Assembly: GCF_001424945.1 (NCBI RefSeq)
Contig: NZ_LMCW01000023.1
Location: 220,891 to 284,890, forward strand
Length of the DNA: 64,000 bases
Direction of reading: 5' to 3'
DNA from: Rhizobium sp. Root1203
GTDB lineage: Bacteria; Pseudomonadota; Alphaproteobacteria; Rhizobiales; Rhizobiaceae
Shown: piece by piece, positions 37,068 to 45,809 of the stretch
Position numbering within the stretch: position 1 is the stretch's first letter
Layout of the letters: the number at the start of each line of letters is the position of its first letter
The notes under the pieces: model-generated
Seen by the model: only the letters and a program-made list of their open reading frames with translations
Told to the model about the DNA's origin: nothing
Database searches by the model: none
Translations under genes and position numbers: made by a program

Positions 37068-37090
37068 AAGGAAACGGCTGAATACAGAAT

Positions 37091-37113
37091 GGGCGGCGAC
37101 AAGCCGCCCTTTT
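37091..37113. terminator. Terminator between convergent AKR and SixA-type genes
   Basis: A perfect 7-bp GC-only stem (37091-37097 with 37103-37109), 5-base loop, then TTTT on the plus strand. It serves the plus-strand AKR gene. Confidence 0.8.
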
Positions 37114-37115
37114 GT

Positions 37116-37661
37116 TCAGGCGAGCATGCGGGGCGTGACGAAACGCTCCAGCATCCCGTGCCCCCGCGAGATGTCTTTCCAGCTGTCGGCCTCGAAGGCG
37201 ATCACCGCCAGGCCACCGGTCGAGAACTTTTCCGACATGCGTCTGCGCGCATCGGAATTGCCCATGCCGACGAGCCCCTGCGCAAAGTCTTCCAAACCGG
37301 GGTTGTGCCCGACGAGCAGGATTGTGCGGATCGCGGGATCGGCGTTGGCGATGATGTCGGCCATGCGGGCAGCCGAGGCTGCATATAGCTCGGGCACGTC
37401 GCGCCGCGGAGGCGGAGCAGACAGCGATTTCGCCACCAGCCGCCATGTTTCCTGTGCGCGCCGCGCGGTCGAGACGAGGACGAGGTCGGGGAGCAGCATT
37501 TCGTGGGCGATATAGGCCCCGATCAGCGGCGCCGCTTTCCGACCGCGCTCCGCCAGAGGACGGTCGTGATCGTCGACATCCGGCGGCCAGGCGGATTTTG
37601 CGTGCCGCAGAAGAATGAGGCGTCGCCGTTGCGGCGCGCCGCTATCGCTTGACGCATCCAT
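37116..37661 (-). CDS. SixA-type histidine phosphatase
   Basis: A 181-residue histidine-phosphatase-superfamily protein. Seen: the catalytic LILLRHAKSAW (phosphorylated His, Arg-His-Ala-Lys as in SixA), STARRAQETW with the second Arg, and the second catalytic His in LLVGHNPGLEDF. SixA removes phosphate from the HPt domain of phosphorelays or from NPr in nitrogen PTS; the target here is unknown. ATG 37661 is preferred; an in-frame ATG at 37688 would add nine residues. Confidence 0.88.
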   Translation of the reverse strand: MDASSDSGAPQRRRLILLRHAKSAWPPDVDDHDRPLAERGRKAAPLIGAYIAHEMLLPDLVLVSTARRAQETWRLVAKSLSAPPPRRDVPELYAASAARMADIIANADPAIRTILLVGHNPGLEDFAQGLVGMGNSDARRRMSEKFSTGGLAVIAFEADSWKDISRGHGMLERFVTPRMLA

Positions 37662-37743
37662 GTCGCTCACCCGGACAACAACAGGCAACCAGTCGCATCA
37701 CGCAGTGTGGCACCGAATGCGGATCATGTCTTGCGAAATGGAT

Positions 37744-37773
37744 TGCTTCCCTCGCCGATAGGCGAGGGAAGCA
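37744..37773 (-). terminator. Terminator after leuC
   Basis: A perfect 13-bp inverted repeat with a 4-base loop (37744-37756 with 37761-37773), 8 bases after the leuC stop on the minus strand. The downstream side is only moderately T-rich. Confidence 0.75.
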
Positions 37774-37780
37774 TATTGCC

Positions 37781-39190
37781 TTAGTTCCACTCGCGGATAT
37801 CGACGAAGTGGCCGGCGATGGCGGCTGCGGCGGCCATCGCGGGGGAGACAAGGTGCGTGCGGCCCTTGAAGCCCTGGCGGCCTTCGAAGTTGCGGTTGGA
37901 GGTCGACGCGCAACGCTCGCCCGGCTTCAGGCGGTCATCGTTCATGGCCAGGCACATTGAGCAGCCCGGTTCGCGCCAGTCGAAGCCCGCGGCCTTGAAG
38001 ATCTTGTCGAGACCTTCTGCTTCCGCCTGTTCCTTCACGAGGCCGGAGCCCGGAACGACCATGGCGCTGACAGTCGACGCAACAGTCTTGCCTTCGACGA
38101 CCTTGGCGGCTGCGCGAAGATCCTCGATGCGGCCGTTGGTGCACGAGCCGATGAAGACGCGATCCACGGCGATGTCGGTGATCTTCGTGCCCGGCTTCAG
38201 GCCCATATAGTCCAGAGCGCGCCACTTCGAGGTGCGCTTGGTCTCGTCGTTAATCTCGTCCGGGTTCGGAACGATGCCCTGAACGGAGATGACGTCTTCC
38301 GGCGAGGATCCCCACGAGACGATCGGCGGCAGTTCGGCGGCATTCAGCGTGACGACGCGGTCATAATGCGCGCCTTCGTCCGATGTCAGCGTCCGCCAGT
38401 AGGCAATCGCCTGTTCCAGCGTTTCGCCCTTCGGCGCGCGAGGCTTGCCCTTGATGTATTCGAAGGTGATGTCGTCAGGCGCGATGAGGCCGGCGCGGGC
38501 GCCGCCTTCGATCGACATGTTGCAGATGGTCATGCGACCTTCCATCGACAGCGCGCGGATGGCTTCGCCCGCATATTCGATGACGTAGCCGGTGCCTCCG
38601 GCCGTGCCGATTTCGCCGATGATCGCGAGAACGATGTCCTTGGCTGTGACGCCGTCCGGCAGCTTGCCGTCGACCTGAACCAGCATGTTCTTCGCCTTCT
38701 TCTGGATCAGCGTCTGCGTGGCGAGAACGTGCTCGACCTCGGAGGTGCCGATGCCGTGGGCGAGGGAGCCGAACGCGCCGTGGGTCGAGGTATGGCTGTC
38801 GCCGCAGACGATCGTCATGCCGGGCAGGGTGAAGCCCTGTTCCGGCCCGATGATATGCACGATGCCCTGGCGCTTGTCGTTCTCCGAGTAGTACTCGACG
38901 TTGAACTCGGCGGCGTTGATGGCAAGCTGCTCGACCTGGATGCGGCTTTCCTCGTTCTTGATGCCGAGGTGGCGATCGGGCGAGGTCGGGACGTTGTGAT
39001 CGACGACGGCGAGGGTCTTCTCAGGCGCGCGAACCTTGCGGCCGGTCATGCGCAGACCTTCGAAGGCCTGAGGCGAGGTGACCTCGTGGACCAGATGGCG
39101 ATCGATGTAGAGAAGACAGGTGCCGTCCGGCTGTTCGTCGACCAGGTGGTCGTCCCAGATCTTGTCGTAGAGAGTACGCGGTGCGCTCAT
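37781..39190 (-). CDS. leuC: 3-isopropylmalate dehydratase large subunit
   Basis: A 469-residue iron-sulfur lyase subunit for leucine synthesis; it isomerises 2- to 3-isopropylmalate together with LeuD. Seen: MSAPRTLYDKIWDDHLV, VDHNVPTSPDR, GDSHTSTHGAFG, and the 4Fe-4S ligands in IGSCTNGRIEDL and the CSMCLAMN pair. Length is normal. leuD is not in this window. About 240 bases of non-coding sequence separate it from the upstream permease gene, so it probably has its own promoter. Confidence 0.96.
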   Translation of the reverse strand: MSAPRTLYDKIWDDHLVDEQPDGTCLLYIDRHLVHEVTSPQAFEGLRMTGRKVRAPEKTLAVVDHNVPTSPDRHLGIKNEESRIQVEQLAINAAEFNVEYYSENDKRQGIVHIIGPEQGFTLPGMTIVCGDSHTSTHGAFGSLAHGIGTSEVEHVLATQTLIQKKAKNMLVQVDGKLPDGVTAKDIVLAIIGEIGTAGGTGYVIEYAGEAIRALSMEGRMTICNMSIEGGARAGLIAPDDITFEYIKGKPRAPKGETLEQAIAYWRTLTSDEGAHYDRVVTLNAAELPPIVSWGSSPEDVISVQGIVPNPDEINDETKRTSKWRALDYMGLKPGTKITDIAVDRVFIGSCTNGRIEDLRAAAKVVEGKTVASTVSAMVVPGSGLVKEQAEAEGLDKIFKAAGFDWREPGCSMCLAMNDDRLKPGERCASTSNRNFEGRQGFKGRTHLVSPAMAAAAAIAGHFVDIREWN

Positions 39191-39431
39191 GGCAGTAGGT
39201 CCGTTTTTGGATGCGTATTGAAAATGGAGTTTGGCGGATAGGTCCGCCGGCCGTCATTCGATCAACGAAGTCGGCTGTGGAGAGCACCGGAAACGGTCGC
39301 AAAGAAGCGTGCCGGCAGGCGGTAATGATCCTGCAGCACGAAAATATGCGCCCCAATGCACTTGAACTTGGATTCCATGAGCCGTCACATATCAATTTTT
39401 GGCGACGGCGGCAATTCGAATCATGATGCCG

Positions 39432-40256
39432 CTACCGTCGGTCTTTCCCACGCATCCGCTTCTCCACCTGCCTTAGCGCAAGCGACAATCCGATCGTCAG
39501 GATGAGGTAGATATAGGTGACGATCGAATAGGTTTCAAAGAAGCGGAAGGAGCCGGAGGCGTAGATCTTGCCCATCTGGGTGATATCGGAAACGCCGAGC
39601 ACGGAAACGAGCGATGAGTCCTTGACCATTGCCACGAAGTCGTTCGAGAGCGGCGGGAATATGACCTTGATCGCCTGCGGAAAGACGACCAGGCGGAAGC
39701 GTTGGTAGCGCGATAGACCGAGGGCCTTGGCTGCCTCGATCTGCCCGTGATCGACGGATTGAATGCCGGCGCGAAAGACCTCCGCGATGAAGGAGGAGTA
39801 GCCGATCGTCAGTGCGATGATCGCCCGCCACATCAGCGAAAACTCGCGTACCAAGACAGGTTCGACGAGGCCGGCGCGAACCAGCGGTTCGGTCAGGAAA
39901 TTGTAGGCAGCGACGATGGCCGGCGCGCCGACGAACGCGACGTAAAACAAAAGCACCAGCATCGGCACGCCGCGGATCACCTCGATGTAGAAGCGCGAGA
40001 TCTGGCGCAACACAATGCTGTCGGAAAGGCCGAGAAGGGCAACGCCGAGGCCGAGCGCGATGGCCAGCGCAAAGCCAACCAATGTCACAAAGACCGTGAC
40101 GCCGACGCCGTTGAAGACGGTGCGGAAGACCTGCGCGTAGATGTCGTTGGTGACGATGACGGCGGCAAGGATGATGCCGATCACGACGAGGGCGACCAAC
40201 CACCAGGGATAGTCGCCCTTGCTACGGCCGCCGGGGGGAGGCTGAGGCGCTAGCAT
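39432..40256 (-). CDS. Polar amino-acid ABC transporter permease
   Basis: A 274-residue inner-membrane permease of the HisM/GltK family with about six helices. Seen: FRTVFNGVGVTVFVTLVGFALAI as an early helix, shortened here, the FYIEVIRGVPMLVLLFY segment, and the EAA loop IEAAKALGLSRYQRFRLVVFPQA that docks the ATPase. It lies 19 bases after the binding-protein gene on the same strand. No ATPase gene is nearby; one must be supplied from elsewhere. Substrate is probably a polar amino acid. Confidence 0.9.
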   Translation of the reverse strand: MLAPQPPPGGRSKGDYPWWLVALVVIGIILAAVIVTNDIYAQVFRTVFNGVGVTVFVTLVGFALAIALGLGVALLGLSDSIVLRQISRFYIEVIRGVPMLVLLFYVAFVGAPAIVAAYNFLTEPLVRAGLVEPVLVREFSLMWRAIIALTIGYSSFIAEVFRAGIQSVDHGQIEAAKALGLSRYQRFRLVVFPQAIKVIFPPLSNDFVAMVKDSSLVSVLGVSDITQMGKIYASGSFRFFETYSIVTYIYLILTIGLSLALRQVEKRMRGKDRR

Positions 40257-40275
40257 ATGGGAATCGAATTCAGGA

Positions 40276-41073
40276 TCACTCGCCCATCTTGTAGTCGAGG
40301 AACCACTTCTTGTTCAGCGCGTCGAAGGTGCCGTCTGCTTTCAGGCTCGCTATCGCCGCGTTGACCGGGGCGACCAGATCGGAACCCTTCGGGAAGATGA
40401 AGCCGAAGTCTTCGGTGCCGAGCGGGCCGCCGATGACCTTCAAGCCGCCGTTCGAGGCATCGACATAGCCTTTGGCGGCAACGCTGTCGGTCAGTACGAC
40501 GTCGACGTCGCCGGCCTTCAAAGCCTGTACCGTGGCGCCGAAGGTCTCGAAGAGCTTGATGCGCGGGTTCTGCTCGTTGCCGTCGAGGATCTCGTAGACG
40601 GCGGTGTAGAAGGGCGAGGTGCCCGGCTGCGCGCCGACGAGGCCGTCGTTGAAAACGCCGAAGGTCTTTGCATCGGCAAAGCGGTTTTCATCGCCACGCA
40701 CCAGCATGAATTGCTGCGAGCGCAAGTAGGGGTCGGAGAAATCCACCTTGGCCTTGCGGTCGTCCTTGATGGTGATGCCAGTCATGCCGATGTTGTACTG
40801 GTTGTCGGAGACAGCCTGGATCATCGCGTCCCAGCTGGTGTTCTGATACTCGACCTTGAAGTTCAGTCGCTTGGCGATTTCGTTCATCGCGTCATATTCC
40901 CAGCCGATTGCCTTGCCGGACTTCGGGTCGACGAACTGCAGTGGCGGGTAGGCGTTCTCGGTGACGACGACAACGGCCTTGCCCTTGAGATCAGGTAGGT
41001 CGGCGGCAAACGTCGCCAGCGGCGAAAGTACAAGAGCGGTCAGTCCTGCGAGGACGGTGCGACGGAACGGCAT
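40276..41073 (-). CDS. Polar amino-acid ABC transporter, periplasmic binding protein
   Basis: A 265-residue solute-binding protein (family 3). Seen: a Sec signal peptide ending near TFAAD (about 24), the mature strand VVVVTENAYPPLQFVD with the typical Tyr-Pro-Pro, GWEYDAMNEIAKRLN, and DFSDPYLRSQQFMLV. It would capture a polar amino acid for the permease encoded next. First gene of a two-gene operon that lacks an ATPase. Confidence 0.9.
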   Translation of the reverse strand: MPFRRTVLAGLTALVLSPLATFAADLPDLKGKAVVVVTENAYPPLQFVDPKSGKAIGWEYDAMNEIAKRLNFKVEYQNTSWDAMIQAVSDNQYNIGMTGITIKDDRKAKVDFSDPYLRSQQFMLVRGDENRFADAKTFGVFNDGLVGAQPGTSPFYTAVYEILDGNEQNPRIKLFETFGATVQALKAGDVDVVLTDSVAAKGYVDASNGGLKVIGGPLGTEDFGFIFPKGSDLVAPVNAAIASLKADGTFDALNKKWFLDYKMGE

Positions 41074-41171
41074 TTTGAAAAAGTCTCCCCGAATTGTGGC
41101 TGGCGGAAAACTGTCATAGTTGCAAAGCGGATGGCAAGGGCAATTGCCTAGGCCGAAAGATCCAAGAACAG

Positions 41172-41197
41172 AAAAGGCGGCCCGAAGACCGCCTTTT
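41172..41197 (-). terminator. Terminator after rplS
   Basis: A perfect 9-bp stem (41172-41180 with 41189-41197) whose outer arms supply A-runs and T-runs on both strands, so it can work in either direction. It lies 30 bases after the rplS stop. Confidence 0.85.
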
Positions 41198-41226
41198 CGT
41201 GCAAGAATTTTGCGTCAGCGCAGAAC

Positions 41227-41769
41227 TTATTCTGCTGCCGGTTCCGCAGCGGCAGCGGCTGCTGCTTCTGCAGCTGCCTTGGCTTCTGCGGCTTCCTGTG
41301 CTGCCTTTTCGGCTGCGAGCGCCTGAGCTGCTGCAACCTTTTCGGCTTCCAGGCGTGCCTTTTCCTCGGCGATAGCGGCGCGCTCGGCGTCGTTGAGCTT
41401 GCGGGCGCGAACGCCGGTGTCTTCGACGATACGAGCTGACTTACCGCGACGGTCGCGCAGGTAGTAAAGCTTCGCGCGACGGACCTTACCGCGGCGAACG
41501 ACGTCGACGCTCTCGATCATCGGCGAGTAAACCGGGAATACGCGCTCAACGCCTTCGCCATAGGAAATCTTGCGGACCGTGAAGTTTTCCTGCAGGCCGC
41601 CGCCGGAGCGAGCGATGCAGACGCCTTCATAGGCCTGAACGCGGGTACGGGTGCCTTCCGTGACCTTCACGTTGACACGGACGGTGTCGCCCGGGGAAAA
41701 TTCCGGAAGCGTGCGCTTGGCTTCGATCTTGGCGACCTGTTCGGCCTCAAGCTGCTGAATGATGTTCAT
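41227..41769 (-). CDS. rplS: 50S ribosomal protein L19
   Basis: A 180-residue L19 at the 30S-50S interface. Residues 1-120 are the conserved core: MNIIQQLEAEQVAKIEAKR, FSPGDTVRVNVKVTEGTRTR, split by variable residues, VFPVYSPMIESVDVVRRGKVRRAKL and YYLRDRRGKSARI. The last 55 residues are an Ala/Glu/Lys tail absent from the 115-residue E. coli protein and common in rhizobia. Monocistronic, with a strong terminator. Confidence 0.96.
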   Translation of the reverse strand: MNIIQQLEAEQVAKIEAKRTLPEFSPGDTVRVNVKVTEGTRTRVQAYEGVCIARSGGGLQENFTVRKISYGEGVERVFPVYSPMIESVDVVRRGKVRRAKLYYLRDRRGKSARIVEDTGVRARKLNDAERAAIAEEKARLEAEKVAAAQALAAEKAAQEAAEAKAAAEAAAAAAAEPAAE

Positions 41770-42112
41770 GACTCAACCTCTTTGTTGGTTCAACAGCCAG
41801 AGCGCTCATATCGAAACATCGTTGGTCAAGCCGCAGATACTTGCCGGTAAGGGCAGGAGCGAATTCGTCTGTCTTTCTTTGCTTGGTTGATGGGAAATTT
41901 CCCATTCCGGGCGTGCGCATACCCTATTGCGCGGGCTTTGTCACCCCTTACCGCTGAAATTTCATCGCTCGAAGTCGACGAACTGATGTCGCCACAACGC
42001 CGACGCGCCATCAAGGCTGTGCATTATTTGATTAAATATTTGTCAAATGCACAACATAGCAGCAGACTGGATTGTGGCCATTTTGTGGTCCCGGGAGATC
42101 GAGAGGGGAATC
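41770..42112. other. Divergent promoter region between rplS and the NCS1 permease
   Basis: 343 bases without a gene. It must hold the rplS promoter (minus strand) and that of the permease (plus strand). The right half around 42020-42060 is AT-rich. No clear riboswitch or operator palindrome was seen. It also marks the left junction of the segment that separates rplS from trmD. Confidence 0.5.
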
Positions 42113-43570
42113 ATGACAATCAGCAATCCATCGCCCTCGTTGCATAACGAGGACTTGGCGCCCGCCAAGGAGAGGAAGTGGGGTGCGTTCAGCATCTTCA
42201 ATGTTTGGACGTCCGACGTCCACAGCCTGTGGGGTTACTATCTCGCCGCGAGCCTCTTCCTGCTCTGCGGCAGTTTCATCAATTTCGTGCTTGCCATCGG
42301 CATCGGGTCGCTGGTGATCTTTTTCCTGATGAGCCTCGTCGGCAATGCCGGCGTCAAGACCGGCGTTCCGTTCCCGGTGCTTGCGCGGGCTTCGTTCGGG
42401 ACGTTCGGCGCCAATGCGCCCGCGCTCGTGCGTGCCGTCGTCGCCTGCTTCTGGTATGGTGCACAAACGGCCGCGGCATCCGGTGCGATCGTCGCGCTTC
42501 TGATCCGCAACGAGAGCCTTCTCGCCTTCCATCAGAACAATCATCTCCTCGGGCATTCAACGCTCGAGGTCATCTGCTACGTGGTCGTCTGGTCGCTGCA
42601 GCTGCTGATCATCCAGCGCGGCATGGAGACCGTGCGCAAGTTTCAGGATCTGGCCGGTCCTGCCGTCTGGATCATGATGCTTGTGCTCGCCGTTTATCTC
42701 GTGATCAAGGCGGGGACCTTCTCCTTCTTCGGCAGCGAGATCCCGCGCGAGGTGCTGCTCGAGAAGACGAAGGACGCGGGCATTCCGGGCGAGCCGGGTT
42801 CGTTTCCGGCGCTTGCCGCTGTTGCCGCGACCTGGATCACTTACTTTGCAGCGCTCTACCTGAACTTCTGCGACTTCTCGCGCTACGCCAAGGACGTCAA
42901 GACGCTGCGCAAGGGAAATCTGTGGGGCCTGCCGATCAATCTGATCGCTTTCTGCCTCGTGGCTGGCGTCACGACGACAGCGGCGTTCACGGTCTATGGC
43001 GAGGTGTTGCTGCATCCCGAAGCGATCTCTGCGAAGTTCGACAGCTGGTTCCTGGCGCTGCTGGCCGCACTTACCTTTGCCGTCGCAACGCTCGGTATCA
43101 ACGTGGTGGCGAATTTCGTCTCGCCGGCCTTCGACTTCTCGAACGTATTCCCGCGGCAGATCAGTTTCAAGCGCGGCGGCTATATTGCGGCTCTGATCGC
43201 GCTGGTGCTCTATCCGTTCGCGCCATGGGAGACCGGGGCTGCGCACTTCGTCAACTTCATCGGCTCGACCATGGGGCCGATATTTGGGGTGATGATGGTC
43301 GACTACTATCTGATCCGGAAGGGCGAGTTGAACGTCGCGGCGCTTTATCAGGAAAACGGCGAGTTCCGTTTCCAGGGTGGCTGGCATGTGAATGCCTTCA
43401 TTGCATTCGCTATCGGCTCGCTTTTCTCCTCCATCCTTCCGACGTTCACGTCGTTCCTGCCTGACTGGTGGGGCACCTACGGTTGGTTCTTCGGCGTGGG
43501 TATTGGCGGCGGGGTCTACTATCTGTTGCGCATTGGCGCGCGGCGATCCGTCGTCGGTGCTGCCACCTGA
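42113..43570 (+). CDS. NCS1-family nucleobase/hydantoin/allantoin permease
   Basis: A 485-residue inner-membrane symporter of the NCS1 (Mhp1/PucI/CodB) family with about twelve helices. Seen: FSIFNVWTSDVHSLWGYYLA, GVPFPVLARASFGTFGANAP, CFWYGAQTAAASGAI, and YLNFCDFSRYAKD, all typical of the PucI/Fur branch. It takes up a nucleobase or its breakdown product with a cation. ATG 42113 follows GAGAGGGGA; an earlier in-frame ATG at 42047 lacks a ribosome site. No catabolic gene for such a substrate is adjacent, so the ligand is open. Confidence 0.85.
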   Translation: MTISNPSPSLHNEDLAPAKERKWGAFSIFNVWTSDVHSLWGYYLAASLFLLCGSFINFVLAIGIGSLVIFFLMSLVGNAGVKTGVPFPVLARASFGTFGANAPALVRAVVACFWYGAQTAAASGAIVALLIRNESLLAFHQNNHLLGHSTLEVICYVVVWSLQLLIIQRGMETVRKFQDLAGPAVWIMMLVLAVYLVIKAGTFSFFGSEIPREVLLEKTKDAGIPGEPGSFPALAAVAATWITYFAALYLNFCDFSRYAKDVKTLRKGNLWGLPINLIAFCLVAGVTTTAAFTVYGEVLLHPEAISAKFDSWFLALLAALTFAVATLGINVVANFVSPAFDFSNVFPRQISFKRGGYIAALIALVLYPFAPWETGAAHFVNFIGSTMGPIFGVMMVDYYLIRKGELNVAALYQENGEFRFQGGWHVNAFIAFAIGSLFSSILPTFTSFLPDWWGTYGWFFGVGIGGGVYYLLRIGARRSVVGAAT

Positions 43571-43664
43571 CATCGGAAACGTCCGGCTTCGGCCCAGGCG
43601 AGAGTGGACTGCTCGGTCGCAAGCGTCTGTCGCGTAGCGTCGACATTTGCGACCGAAATTGCAT

Positions 43665-44528
43665 CTAGCGGAGCAGGTGGCGATCGGCCCATGATCGTAT
43701 CGCTCCGGCAATCGCCTGCGGCTGGTCCTCGGGACAGACATGGGCGGCGGGCCCGCATCCCTCGATCTCGAGCGCTGTCATGTTCTGGAGCGCCCAATCG
43801 ATCAGTCTCGGGCCGATCATGAGCGTACCGTCGTCACCATCGAAGGTAAGAAGCAATTTGGGAATGGCTGGGGTGGCCGCCATCCATTCGTCATAGGTTT
43901 CGATGCGCTTGATCGTGTCTTCCGGAGCGCCTTCAATCGGCATTTCTCTCGGCCAGGCCAGCAACGGTTTGCGGCTTTCCGGAGTCGGATAAGGCTGGCG
44001 GTAAACATCGTGATCCTCCGGGCTCAATCCCGAACGCACGGTGAGTTTCAATGCCTGCTTGATGAAGAAGTTCTCGTCCAGCACCTTTGCCTCGCCGGTG
44101 CCCGGTGCGCGCAGAGTTTCGTAACGGATACGGTGAGATGGCGGGAAATCATCCCATCCCAGCGGCCGCAGGATTGTCTCCATCAGTACGATCCCGCGAA
44201 TACGGTCGGGATGACGGGCGGCCCAGTCCATTGCCAGCGCGCCGCCCCAATCGTGACCGACAAGCACAACGCCGTCCAGTTCGAGAGCGTCAAACCATGC
44301 GTCGAGGTAACGAGCATGATCGGCAAACCGATACGGAATGGCCGGTTTGCCGGACTCTCCCATGCCGATGAGGTCGGGAGCCAGGGTGCGGGCGGGATCG
44401 CCGATATTCGGCATGATGTTGCGCCAAACATGGGAGGAGGTAGGGTTGCCGTGAATGAATACAAAGGGGACGCCGACACCCGCGTCGCGGTAATGAATTT
44501 CGGAATCGAGAATAGATATGACCGGCAT
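43665..44528 (-). CDS. Haloalkane dehalogenase (alpha/beta hydrolase, subfamily II-like)
   Basis: A 287-residue alpha/beta hydrolase that cleaves carbon-halogen bonds to give alcohol and halide. Seen: the oxyanion/halide loop HGNPTSSHVWRNI with Asn28, the nucleophile elbow VGHDWGGAL with Asp93 and halide-binding Trp94, the catalytic acid Glu117 in VLMETILRP (the position used by subfamily II enzymes such as LinB and DhaA), and His263 in GPAAHVCPED. The full pentad is present. It is divergent from a MarR regulator, with a perfect inverted repeat between them. Natural substrate is unknown. Another alpha/beta-hydrolase activity is less likely given the Asp nucleophile and Asn/Trp pair. Confidence 0.88.
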   Translation of the reverse strand: MPVISILDSEIHYRDAGVGVPFVFIHGNPTSSHVWRNIMPNIGDPARTLAPDLIGMGESGKPAIPYRFADHARYLDAWFDALELDGVVLVGHDWGGALAMDWAARHPDRIRGIVLMETILRPLGWDDFPPSHRIRYETLRAPGTGEAKVLDENFFIKQALKLTVRSGLSPEDHDVYRQPYPTPESRKPLLAWPREMPIEGAPEDTIKRIETYDEWMAATPAIPKLLLTFDGDDGTLMIGPRLIDWALQNMTALEIEGCGPAAHVCPEDQPQAIAGAIRSWADRHLLR

Positions 44529-44558
44529 GGCTTTATTCCCTGTGTGATTATGTGGTAA

Positions 44559-44592
44559 GGTGCCTGTCTATCTATCAATCTAGACAGGCACC
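44559..44592. promoter_or_regulatory. Perfect inverted-repeat operator between dehalogenase and MarR genes
   Basis: Two 12-bp arms, GGTGCCTGTCTA and its exact complement, separated by 10 bases (44559-44570 and 44581-44592). It lies 31 bases before the dehalogenase start and 8 bases before the marR start, where it would overlap both divergent promoters or the ribosome site. MarR proteins bind such palindromes as dimers and release them on ligand binding, so this is the likely shared operator. Confidence 0.8.
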
Positions 44593-44599
44593 TGTCAAT

Positions 44600-45061
44600 A
44601 TGGCTGAGGCACCTTTCAAAAACACCCCGTCCCTCGGTGTCCTTTTGCGCCTGGCGCACCAACAGTTTTCGTCAGGGGTCGACGAAGCTCTGGCCGAGGC
44701 GGGCTTCGACGACATACGTCCGCATCACGCGAGTGTGTTCACGTACGTGTCCGATGAGGGCGTGCCGGTATCTGAACTGGCTGAAAAGGCTCGGGTGCGC
44801 AAACAGTCGATGGCGCAGACTGTGGAGGAACTTGAAACGCTTGGTTATGTTGCGCGGCTCCCCCATCCGACCGACAAACGCGCGCGCCTGGTGGTTCTCA
44901 CAGACCGGGGAACGAAAATCCGCCCGCTAGCCATGACATCAGGCAAGCGCATTGAGGAGGAATGGCTTCAGCTTGTCGGACCGGATGATCTCAAGACAAC
45001 GCGTTCGACACTGGAGAAAATACTGGCCAGCCTGGTGATAGAAAACAAGGTCGCAAAATAG
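44600..45061 (+). CDS. MarR-family transcriptional regulator
   Basis: A 153-residue winged-helix dimer. Seen: LLRLAHQQFSSGVDEALAEAGF (dimer helices), the recognition region PVSELAEKARVRKQSMAQTV, the wing LPHPTDKRARLVVLTDRG with the family Asp-x-Arg, and the C-terminal dimer helix. ATG 44600 is chosen; an upstream in-frame start would overlap the operator. It probably represses itself and the divergent haloalkane dehalogenase and is released by a hydrophobic or halogenated ligand; that is inference from position. Confidence 0.9.
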   Translation: MAEAPFKNTPSLGVLLRLAHQQFSSGVDEALAEAGFDDIRPHHASVFTYVSDEGVPVSELAEKARVRKQSMAQTVEELETLGYVARLPHPTDKRARLVVLTDRGTKIRPLAMTSGKRIEEEWLQLVGPDDLKTTRSTLEKILASLVIENKVAK

Positions 45062-45121
45062 CAGTTTGCATGCTAGGTCCCCGTTTCAGGGAGGCGGCAT
45101 CGGCCTGGCGGTTTCTTCCTG

Positions 45122-45802
45122 CTACTTGTTCAGCAGGTCCGGCCGCCGCTGCCTGGTCAGTTGCACCGCCTGCTCGTGCCGCCATTTGTCGATCGCGCCG
45201 TGGTTGCCGGAGGTCAGGATCGCCGGGATTTCGCGGCCTTCCCACTCCTGCGGCCGGGTATAGTGCGGATGCTCCAGCAGGCCACCTTCGAAGCTTTCGT
45301 GGAGACCCGAGAGATCGTTGCCCATGACGCCGGGCAGGATGCGGACGATGGCGTCGAGCATGGTCAGGGCCGCCGGCTCGCCACCGGACAGCACATAGTC
45401 TCCGATCGAAATCTCTTCCAGTTCGCGGGCGTCGATGAGGCGCTGGTCGACGCCTTCGAACCGGCCGCAGACAACAATCACTCCCTCGCCGGAGGCGAGT
45501 TCGCGCACGCGCTCCTGCGTCAGCGGCCTTCCGCGAGGGCTCATCAACAGGCGAGGACGGGTATCGTTGCCGGACACGGTGTCGATGGCGCGGGCCAGGA
45601 CGTCCGGCTTCAAAACCATGCCGGCGCCCCCGCCGGCTGGCGTATCATCGACGGTGCGGTGTTTGTCGGTGGCGAAATCGCGGATCTGAACGGCGTCCAG
45701 CGACCATTGACCACGCTCCATCGCCTTGCCTGCGAGCGAGACGCCGAGATGGCCCGGAAACATTTCCGGGTAGAGTGTCAGCACGGTCGCCCGGAAACCC
45801 AT
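45122..45802 (-). CDS. trmD: tRNA (guanine-N1-)-methyltransferase
   Basis: A 226-residue SPOUT-fold enzyme that methylates G37 of tRNAs to prevent frameshifting. Seen: FRATVLTLYPEMFPGHLGVS, DDTPAGGGAGMVLKPDVL, the trefoil-knot SAM site IIVVCGRFEGVDQRLID-like VVCGRFEGVD and EISIGDYVLSGGEPAAL. ATG 45802 gives the normal length. It lies 7 bases after rimM in the rpsP-rimM-trmD order. Confidence 0.95.
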   Translation of the reverse strand: MGFRATVLTLYPEMFPGHLGVSLAGKAMERGQWSLDAVQIRDFATDKHRTVDDTPAGGGAGMVLKPDVLARAIDTVSGNDTRPRLLMSPRGRPLTQERVRELASGEGVIVVCGRFEGVDQRLIDARELEEISIGDYVLSGGEPAALTMLDAIVRILPGVMGNDLSGLHESFEGGLLEHPHYTRPQEWEGREIPAILTSGNHGAIDKWRHEQAVQLTRQRRPDLLNK

Positions 45803-45809
45803 GGCTGTC

